Assembly (NCBI GenBank): GCA_046756245.1
Contig: JBHHVZ010000048.1
Coordinates: forward strand, 1 to 20,597
Origin: G021776435 sp046756245
GTDB taxonomy: Bacteria; Pseudomonadota; Alphaproteobacteria; Caulobacterales; Parvularculaceae
Length of the DNA stretch: 20,597 nucleotides
Direction: 5' to 3'
The notes under the pieces are model-generated. The model was not told the DNA's origin, searched no databases, and saw only the letters and a program-made list of their open reading frames with translations. Each line of letters begins with the position of its first letter. Position 1 is the first letter of the stretch. The translations under genes and the position numbers were made by a program. This document shows positions 7,237 through 13,400 of this stretch, in pieces.

Positions 7237-9383
7237 TGGACGGGACGACGGCATCCGGGCGGGAGGTTTTCGACAGATTCGACGCAGTCGGCGTTGTGGC
7301 CGCAAACAGCATCGAATTTGTCGAAACAATGTTGAGCAATCTTGAGCAGGGTCGCGTTTCGATCCTTTTGCGGAGTTCGGACGATCAGGAACGGTTGACG
7401 ATTAGCGGCGCCGACGACGTCATTACGCCGGGCGAGGAGAAAGGCTGGCTGCGCCGGGCGTTTCGTTCCATTGGGGGCGGCGCGCCCGCCCAGATCTCGT
7501 TTACGTCCGGCACGCAGGGCGCGCCGAAAGCCGTTTTGCTTAGCCGCGGCGCTCTGCATGATGTTGTGGCCCGGTTGAACGCTGCGATGGCGCTTACGGA
7601 AGAGGTTCGGGAATATGTCGGCGTGCCCGTCTATCATTCCTTTGGGTACGGCCGTTGCCGGTCGGTTCTCAATGCGGGCGGCGCCTTGTTCATCCCGTCG
7701 AACGGTTTCGATCTCTCAGAGATTCGCCGCATGGCGCAGGCGGGCGAGATCAATGCGATCTCAGCCGTGCCGACCCAATGGCGATTGTTCCTCGAACATG
7801 CGGACATGTTCGGCGAGGAGCTTCGAAACATCCGCTGGGTCGAAATCGGCAGTCAGCCCATGTCTGCGGTCGAAAAAGACAGTTTGCGCAAGGCGCTTCC
7901 CAACGCCAGAATCATTCAGCATTACGGGTTGACGGAAGCGTCTCGGACGACGTTGCTGCAAATCGACGGGGCGTCGGCTGAAATGCTTGAATCGGTCGGC
8001 CGTCCGCTGGGCGGCGTTGCGGTCAGGATCAATCAGCGCGGGCGCATAGAAATCAGGGGCCCTCATGTCGCGCTCGGCGTGTTCGATGGCGAAGCGTATA
8101 AAGCGCTGGGCGATTCGGTCTGGCTCGAAACGAGCGACCGGGGCCATATAGAAAGCGGTAATCTGATTTTTGAGGGGCGGGCGGACGATATTATCAATGT
8201 CGGCGGCGTCAAACTGTCGCCCGACCTCATAGAAACCTATATCCACAAGGAATTGCCGGCATGCGGCGAGTTTGGAATCGTCCGTTGTTCCGATCCGTTG
8301 CGCGGCGACGGCGTCTGTCTGGCGCTAACGCCATCATCGCGCGAGCGCCGCGAGAACATTCTGCATCTTATCGATAGTTACGCGGAATCGCTCGGCGCCG
8401 CGATCGCCGGGGCCTTATCCGTTTGCGAAGTCGATGCGCTGCCGCGAACCGAAACGGGAAAGCTGCGCCGCGCAGCTCTGGCTGAAATGGTTCCCGGCTC
8501 GGAAGATGAGGCCGAAGGAACAATCACGCATGGGTCGTATGCGCAAGCCTTCAAAGCGGCGGTCATGCCGCGATCGTTCAAAGGGGAAATCGGACCCGGA
8601 GTCACGTTTCACGATTTTGACGCCGACTCGCTGGCGCACATACAGGCGACGCTCATTCTTGAACGCGCTCTTGGCGAAGCGCCGCTCGGCTGGGAGACGA
8701 CGCCGATCGCGGAGTTGATAGAACGGCTCGAAGCCGCAGATGAAAACGGATCGCTTGAGGCGCATTCAACCGGCGCGCCGCCGCTCCCGGACGGTTCGAA
8801 GAACATGAATCCCGACGATATTTCCTTCTGGGCGCTGGTGCGCGAAGACTTTCGCGCCAATGGTTCGAAATTATCTCAACAGGGTTTCCTCATGCTCTTA
8901 GTCCACCGCTTCGGGAACTGGCGCATGAGCGTGCGGCCGCGTCTTTTGCGCGCGCCGCTTTCCCTGTTCTACAGGTTCATGAACAAATGCACGCAGCTCT
9001 TCTTCGGCATGAAGCTCGACTACACGGTGAAGGTCGGGCGTCGCGTCAGGCTTGAACATTTCGGCGGCATGATTCTGGGCGCCCGGGAAATCGGCAATGA
9101 CGTTATCATCCGGCAGAACACGACATTCGGCATCCGGTCGACGGCCGACCTGAACGCCAAACCGGTCATCGGAAATTATGTCGATATCGGCGCCGGCGCC
9201 GTCATCGTGGGGAATATCAGAATCGGCGACAATTGCGTGATCGGCGCGAACTCCGTTGTCTATACGAGCGTGCCGGACGACAGCGTCGTTATGGGCGTGC
9301 CGGCGAAAATCATCGGAAAGAACGAGAATCGAAATCCGTCGCCGCTGCCCGGCTGGCCGTCCGCGCAAGCCAGAAATCAATGA
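7233..9383 (+). CDS. Fused ANL ligase - carrier protein - LbH acyltransferase
   Basis: A 716-residue three-part enzyme. Residues 1-425 are an acyl/aminoacyl adenylation domain: FTSGTQGAPKAVLL (P-loop, about 91-104), QHYGLTEAS (about 229-237), LETSDRGH with FEGRADDIINVGGVKLSP (about 298-330), and LPRTETGKLRR with the catalytic Lys at about 410. Its N-terminal subdomain is shorter than usual. Residues about 435-505 are a carrier protein: FHDFDADSLAHIQATLILE, with Ser466 as the likely phosphopantetheine site. Residues about 525-696 resemble serine O-acetyltransferase: RLEHFGGMILGAREIGND, then hexapeptide repeats and MGVPAKIIG. Inference: it activates an acid, loads it on its own carrier, and transfers it to a hydroxyl or amino group, perhaps of a sugar. 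Its ATGA overlap with the upstream GT2 supports a joint glycan pathway. ATG 7236 is an equally possible start. The 3' end overlaps the convergent GT2 gene by 74 bp. Confidence 0.9.
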   Translation: MMDGTTASGREVFDRFDAVGVVAANSIEFVETMLSNLEQGRVSILLRSSDDQERLTISGADDVITPGEEKGWLRRAFRSIGGGAPAQISFTSGTQGAPKAVLLSRGALHDVVARLNAAMALTEEVREYVGVPVYHSFGYGRCRSVLNAGGALFIPSNGFDLSEIRRMAQAGEINAISAVPTQWRLFLEHADMFGEELRNIRWVEIGSQPMSAVEKDSLRKALPNARIIQHYGLTEASRTTLLQIDGASAEMLESVGRPLGGVAVRINQRGRIEIRGPHVALGVFDGEAYKALGDSVWLETSDRGHIESGNLIFEGRADDIINVGGVKLSPDLIETYIHKELPACGEFGIVRCSDPLRGDGVCLALTPSSRERRENILHLIDSYAESLGAAIAGALSVCEVDALPRTETGKLRRAALAEMVPGSEDEAEGTITHGSYAQAFKAAVMPRSFKGEIGPGVTFHDFDADSLAHIQATLILERALGEAPLGWETTPIAELIERLEAADENGSLEAHSTGAPPLPDGSKNMNPDDISFWALVREDFRANGSKLSQQGFLMLLVHRFGNWRMSVRPRLLRAPLSLFYRFMNKCTQLFFGMKLDYTVKVGRRVRLEHFGGMILGAREIGNDVIIRQNTTFGIRSTADLNAKPVIGNYVDIGAGAVIVGNIRIGDNCVIGANSVVYTSVPDDSVVMGVPAKIIGKNENRNPSPLPGWPSAQARNQ

Positions 9384-10338
9384 CGCCCTGCGCCTCGGCG
9401 AATTTGGCGAGCGTCATGAAGAATCCGTAGACCCAGTTCACGCTCGCGCTTGCGTCGCGGCGTAAGGCGATGCGCGCGATTTGCGCCGGATAGGCGAGGA
9501 GCAGGGCGAACGCTATCGGATGAATGACAATACCAACAACGAAAGCGACAGGGGCAAGCGCCGCCCACGCCAACGCGCGCCAGGTTTCGCGCCGCCAGAT
9601 GCGGTGCGGCGAGCGTCGATGCAGGCTGGAGACTTCGGCGAAGGCGCGGCCGCCGCGCCGCATCCGGCGCCACCATTGGGAAAACGCCGTCATGTTCGCG
9701 TCGTGCCAGGCCATCTCGGCGTCGAGACGATGAATGGCGAAGCCCTGTTCGCGAAGGCGCAGGCATAGTTCCGGCTCTTCGCCGGCGGGCAGGTCTTCGC
9801 GAAACCCGCCAGCGGCCTTGAAGGGGCGCAAACGGAACATGGCGACGCCGCCGCAGGCCGTCGTTTCGCCTGAAGGCGCATCCCATTCGATATCGCACAG
9901 CCGGTTATAGATCGTTCGCTCCGGGTGACGTTCGCGCAGCCGTCCGCAGACGGCGGCGACATCCGGATGGGCGTCGAGAAATGCGCGCGCGGTTTCAATC
10001 CAGCCTTCGGCGATCTCGCAATCGCCGTCGACAAACTGCACGTAATCGGGTCGCGCGCCGGCTTCGACGAGCGCTGCGACTCCGGCGTTGCGGGCCCGTG
10101 CGGCGGTGAAGGAAAGACTCTCGTCGAGAGCGACGACTGACGCGCCCATGCGTTCAGCCGCCGCCGGGCTGCCGTCGGTCGAGCCTGAATCCACATACAC
10201 TACCGGTAGGGCCGCTTTATTGAGCGATTCCAGGCAGGCGGTCAGGCGGCCGCCTTCATTACGCCCGATGACGACCGCGGCGACGGGCATTCCCAAGCGG
10301 CTCGGCGCGGCGGATTCATCGTCTGATTTCGGGCTCAT
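9310..10338 (-). CDS. GT2 family glycosyltransferase with C-terminal membrane segments
   Basis: A predicted inverting GT-A glycosyltransferase of about 342 residues. It begins AAVVIGRNEGGRLTACLESL, continues with VVYVDSGSTDGSPAAAERMGA, carries the metal-binding DGD in YVQFVDGDCEIAEGW, and has ACGGVAMFRLRPFKAAGGF and GEEPELCLRLREQGF typical of the acceptor half. Residues near the end (ALAWAALAPVAFVVGIVIHP onward) form one or two hydrophobic segments, so it is probably tethered to the inner membrane. Several in-frame starts exist (10380, 10347, 10338, 10290). I favour ATG 10338, which has GGAA at fair spacing, but this is uncertain. It converges on the ligase-carrier-acyltransferase gene with a 74-bp 3' overlap, so the two transcripts can interfere. 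Context suggests surface glycan synthesis; donor and acceptor are unknown. Confidence 0.88.
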   Translation of the reverse strand: MSPKSDDESAAPSRLGMPVAAVVIGRNEGGRLTACLESLNKAALPVVYVDSGSTDGSPAAAERMGASVVALDESLSFTAARARNAGVAALVEAGARPDYVQFVDGDCEIAEGWIETARAFLDAHPDVAAVCGRLRERHPERTIYNRLCDIEWDAPSGETTACGGVAMFRLRPFKAAGGFREDLPAGEEPELCLRLREQGFAIHRLDAEMAWHDANMTAFSQWWRRMRRGGRAFAEVSSLHRRSPHRIWRRETWRALAWAALAPVAFVVGIVIHPIAFALLLAYPAQIARIALRRDASASVNWVYGFFMTLAKFAEAQGVIDFWLARTASRAAATDFDSRSFR

Positions 10339-10424
10339 GAGCGTCATGTTCCACACGTTTGGGCGCGTATCAAGAATCATACCCCGCTTCGCCAAAGCGC
10401 CAGCGGGTTCCCGCCTGCGGGGGC

Positions 10425-10453
10425 GTGACAAACGGGGCCGGGCGCCCTATATA
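10425..10453 (+). promoter_or_regulatory. Sigma70-type promoter for the rimP-nusA-infB operon
   Basis: GTGACA (10425-10430) and TATATA (10448-10453) are separated by exactly 17 bp, giving a good match to a housekeeping promoter. Transcription would begin near 10460, leaving a leader of about 65 bases before the rimP start. That leader contains the terminator-like hairpin at 10480-10507. Confidence 0.55.
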
Positions 10454-10479
10454 TCGGTCAAACGCTATCGATTTTTTCG

Positions 10480-10507
10480 AAAGCGGGCCCCGCGGGGCCC
10501 GCTTTTT
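10480..10507 (+). terminator. Intrinsic terminator / candidate attenuator in the rimP leader
   Basis: A perfect 26-bp palindrome (10480-10505), with arms AAAGCGGGCCCCG and CGGGGCCCGCTTT, is followed by a T-run (10503-10507). The T-run points toward rimP, so it terminates plus-strand transcription. It lies 18 bases before the rimP start codon and downstream of the predicted promoter, which suggests premature termination control. It could instead shield the operon from read-through from the left. No tRNA gene precedes it, unlike the metY-led operon of E. coli. Confidence 0.8.
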
Positions 10508-10525
10508 CGTTACCGGAAGGCCGCT

Positions 10526-11062
10526 TTGACCCCGCTTGAGAAGCGTATCGAGACGATCATCGCACCCGTCATTGCGGCGACGGGGTTTGAGCTCGTGCGT
10601 GTGCGGATCACCGGTTCGCGCCGAAAGACCGTGCAGGTGATGGCCGAACGCCCCGACCGGACGATGACGGCGGAAGACTGTGCGATGCTGTCGCGCGCGC
10701 TTTCGCCCGCCCTCGACGAGGCGGGCCCTATCGGCGGCGCCTATACGCTCGAAGTATCCTCGCCCGGCATCGATCGCCCGCTCACACGGGCCGAAGACTT
10801 CGACGAGTGGCGCGGCTTTGAGGCCAGGCTCGAGCTCAACCGGACGATTGAAGGCAGAAAGCGGTTCAGGGGCGTTCTCGCTGGCGTTGAAAACGATCAG
10901 GTCGCATTCGACATCGAAGGCGAGGAAGAAACGGCGTTCATTCCACTCGCTTGGATTGCGAATGCGAAACTCGTCCTCACTGACGACCTTGTCAGGGAAA
11001 GTCTGAAAGCGGCGGAGGCAGCGCCGCATGAAAAGGAGACCTCAAATGGAGACCATCAATGA
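10526..11062 (+). CDS. rimP: Ribosome maturation factor RimP
   Basis: RimP assists 30S subunit assembly in the cytoplasm. The 178-residue protein has the family pattern: an N-terminal helix (LEKRIETIIAPVIAATGFEL), the strand LVRVRITGSRRKTVQVMAE, and the signature LEVSSPGIDRPLTRAEDF near residue 75, followed by a C-terminal SH3-like domain (FRGVLAGVENDQVAFDIEG). The start is TTG 10526, preceded by GGAAGG at five bases; a longer in-frame extension would run through the terminator hairpin and is not credible. Its stop overlaps the nusA start (ATGA, 11059-11062), implying translational coupling. It is the first gene of the rimP-nusA-ylxR-infB-rbfA-truB run. Confidence 0.95.
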   Translation: MTPLEKRIETIIAPVIAATGFELVRVRITGSRRKTVQVMAERPDRTMTAEDCAMLSRALSPALDEAGPIGGAYTLEVSSPGIDRPLTRAEDFDEWRGFEARLELNRTIEGRKRFRGVLAGVENDQVAFDIEGEEETAFIPLAWIANAKLVLTDDLVRESLKAAEAAPHEKETSNGDHQ

Positions 11063-12678
11063 CCGCTGTTAGCGCCAACCGGCTCGAGCTTATCCAGATC
11101 GCGGATGCGGTCGCGCGCGAAAAGTCGATCGACAAGTCGCTCGTGATCGCCGCGATGGAGGACGCGCTCGCCCGCGCCGCGCGCTCGCGTTACGGCCATG
11201 AGACGAACATCAAAGCCGAAATCAATCCAAAGACCGGTGAAACGCGGCTCTGGCGTCTGCTTGAAGTCGTTGAGGAGATCGAAAACGACTCCGCCGAGAT
11301 TACTGTTGATGAGGCGCTGCAGCGCAATCCGGAAGCCAGCGTCGGCGATTTCATGTCGGAACCGCTGCCGCCGCTTGATTTCGGCCGCGTTGCTGCGATG
11401 GCCGCCAAGCAGGTCATCACACAGAAAGTGCGCGAGGCCGAACGCGAACGGCAGTACGCAGATTACAAGGACCGCGTCGGCGAGATCGTCAACGGCATCG
11501 TCAAGCGCGTCGAATACGGCCATGTGATCGTCGATCTCGGCAAGGCCGAGGCGATCATCCGCCGCGATCAACAGCTGCCGCGCGAGCCATACAGAAACGG
11601 AGAGCGCGTGCGCGCCTACATTATGGAAGTGCGCAGCGAACCGCGCGGGCCGCAAATTTTCCTGTCGCGATCGCACCCGCAATTTATGGCGAAACTGTTC
11701 GAGCAGGAAGTGCCGGAGGTTTACGACGGCGTCATTGAAATCAAGGCGGTGGCGCGCGATCCGGGCAGCCGCGCCAAGATCGGCGTGATGTCGCACGACA
11801 ATTCGATCGACCCTGTCGGCGCCTGCGTCGGCATGCGCGGCAGCCGCGTGCAGGCTGTCGTCAACGAACTTGGCGGCGAGAAGATCGACATCGTTCCCTG
11901 GTCGCCGGATTCGGCGACGTTCGTCGTCAACGCGCTGGCGCCGGCGGAAGTGACCAAAGTCGTTCTCGACGAAGAGTCCGAACGCATCGAGGTCGTCGTT
12001 CCCGACGAACAGCTGTCGCTCGCCATCGGCCGCCGCGGTCAAAACGTTCGTCTTGCTTCGCAACTCACCGGGTTTGAAATCGACATCATGACCGAAGAGG
12101 AAGAATCAGCGAAGCGCCAGGAAGAATTCCGACTGCGATCGGAACTTTTCATGGAAGCCCTGGATGTAGACGACATGATGGCGGGCCTTCTGGTTTCGGA
12201 GGGCTTCACATCTATCGAAGAGGTCGCCTATGTCGAAATCGAGGAGTTGATGGATATTGACGGCCTCGACGAGGAAACCGCGCAGGAACTGCAGGCGCGC
12301 GCCAACGATTATCTCGAGGAAGAAGCGAAAAAACTCGACGCTCGCCGCAAGGAGCTTGGCGTCGAAGACGCGCTTGCGGAAACGGAAGGCCTCGATTTGA
12401 AAATGATCGTCGCGCTGGGCGAAAACGGGATCAAGACGGTCGAAGACCTCGCCGGCTGCGCCACCGATGATCTCACCGGATGGACCGAGCGTGTCGATGG
12501 CGAGAAGGTCCATTACGACGGCATCCTCGAAAGCTTCAAGATCGCCGCCGAGGATGCGGAAGACCTGATTATGCGCGCGCGTCTGGCCGCCGGCTGGGTG
12601 ACCGAGGAAGACCTCGCGCCGCCGGCTGAAGACCAAGAGCAGCAGGAAGAGGAGACCGCGGCTGAAACGCAGACATGA
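11059..12678 (+). CDS. nusA: Transcription termination/antitermination factor NusA
   Basis: NusA binds RNA polymerase and modulates pausing, termination and antitermination. The 539-residue protein shows the N-terminal polymerase-binding domain (LELIQIADAVAREKSIDKS onward), an S1 domain (VGEIVNGIVKRVEYGHVIVD, residues about 140-205), two KH domains (KIGVMSHDNSIDPVGACVGM and LSLAIGRRGQNVRLASQLTG), and two C-terminal acidic helix-hairpin repeats (about 370-425, GLLVSEGFTSIEEVAYVEIE; and about 450-515). The two C-terminal repeats match the proteobacterial form. The start overlaps the rimP stop. NusA is known to autoregulate its operon in E. coli, which makes the terminator-like hairpin before rimP of interest. 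The tail ends in a Glu/Gln-rich stretch. Confidence 0.97.
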   Translation: MTAVSANRLELIQIADAVAREKSIDKSLVIAAMEDALARAARSRYGHETNIKAEINPKTGETRLWRLLEVVEEIENDSAEITVDEALQRNPEASVGDFMSEPLPPLDFGRVAAMAAKQVITQKVREAERERQYADYKDRVGEIVNGIVKRVEYGHVIVDLGKAEAIIRRDQQLPREPYRNGERVRAYIMEVRSEPRGPQIFLSRSHPQFMAKLFEQEVPEVYDGVIEIKAVARDPGSRAKIGVMSHDNSIDPVGACVGMRGSRVQAVVNELGGEKIDIVPWSPDSATFVVNALAPAEVTKVVLDEESERIEVVVPDEQLSLAIGRRGQNVRLASQLTGFEIDIMTEEEESAKRQEEFRLRSELFMEALDVDDMMAGLLVSEGFTSIEEVAYVEIEELMDIDGLDEETAQELQARANDYLEEEAKKLDARRKELGVEDALAETEGLDLKMIVALGENGIKTVEDLAGCATDDLTGWTERVDGEKVHYDGILESFKIAAEDAEDLIMRARLAAGWVTEEDLAPPAEDQEQQEEETAAETQT

Positions 12679-13294
12679 CAATGCAAGCGCGCGCAGACGC
12701 GAGCGCACCTGCATCGCCACCGGCGTTACGGCGCCGGGGGAGGAACTGGTGCGCTTTGCGTTGACCCCCGACGGCGTCGTCGCGCCTGATCTTGGGGCGA
12801 AACTCCACGGACGGGGCGCCTGGGTCGCGGCGTCGCGCGAGGCGGTGGAAAAGGCTACGGCGAAGGGACTGTTTGCCCGGGCGTTCAAGAGTGCGGCGAC
12901 AGCGCCGTCGGATCTCGCTGCTTCAGTTGAGGCGGGGCTTGAAAAAAGGGCGCTGGCGGCGCTTGGGCTGGCGCGGCGGACCGGCGAGGCGGCGCTGGGT
13001 TTCGACCAGGTCCGCGCTCTGCTGCGCGACGGCGGCGCGGCCGTCTTCGTGTCGGCTGCAGACGGCGCGGAAGACGGCTATTCAAAGCTCGCGCGGCTGG
13101 CGGGCGAGGCCGTCATTGTGCGGGCGTTTTCCGGACGCGCGCTTTCTGACGCGCTCGGGCGCGAGGGTGTTGTGCATGCGGCGCTCAGACAGAGCGCAGC
13201 AGCCGAGCGTTTCTTGCGCGAGGCTCGCCGCCTCGAAGGGTTTCGGCCGATGATCGCCGGCGGCGAGGCTGATATCCGCGTCGAGGCGCTGTAG
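12662..13294 (+). CDS. ylxR: YlxR-type RNA-binding protein fused to L7Ae-like domain, probable CTG start
   Basis: A 210-residue nucleic acid-binding protein found between nusA and infB in many bacteria. The first part is the YlxR (DUF448) domain: RRRERTCIATGVTAPGEEL, then VRFALTPDGVVAPDLGAKLH and GRGAWVAASREAVEKA. The second (residues about 115-195) looks like an L7Ae/ribosomal eL8-like domain: LGLARRTGEAALGFDQVRAL and AAVFVSAADGAEDGYSKL. The first ordinary start in frame is GTG 12749, which would remove the conserved RTCIATG segment. CTG 12662 yields an N-terminus like those of relatives and has AGGAG (12650-12654) seven bases upstream, so I propose CTG. It overlaps the end of nusA by 17 bp in another frame, again suggesting coupling. 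Confidence 0.88.
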   Translation: MKRRHDNASARRRERTCIATGVTAPGEELVRFALTPDGVVAPDLGAKLHGRGAWVAASREAVEKATAKGLFARAFKSAATAPSDLAASVEAGLEKRALAALGLARRTGEAALGFDQVRALLRDGGAAVFVSAADGAEDGYSKLARLAGEAVIVRAFSGRALSDALGREGVVHAALRQSAAAERFLREARRLEGFRPMIAGGEADIRVEAL

Positions 13295-13400
13295 ACCGCG
13301 GCCGCTTTGGGCTGTATGTCCTGTGCGGCTTTAGAAAAGGCTCGCCGTGGGCCGCGATGAAAAAGCCCGCCGCGAGGGAAGCGGCGTGAACGGAGATTGG

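Noticed and set aside
10360..10480. Initiator tRNA (metY-like) gene before rimP
   Set aside because: No cloverleaf or T-loop consensus could be found; the E. coli arrangement is not reproduced here.
11056..12063. A 335-codon minus-strand frame opposite nusA
   Set aside because: It is a shadow of the strongly conserved NusA S1 and KH region, is rich in His/Arg/Asp as such shadows are, and has no recognisable motif.
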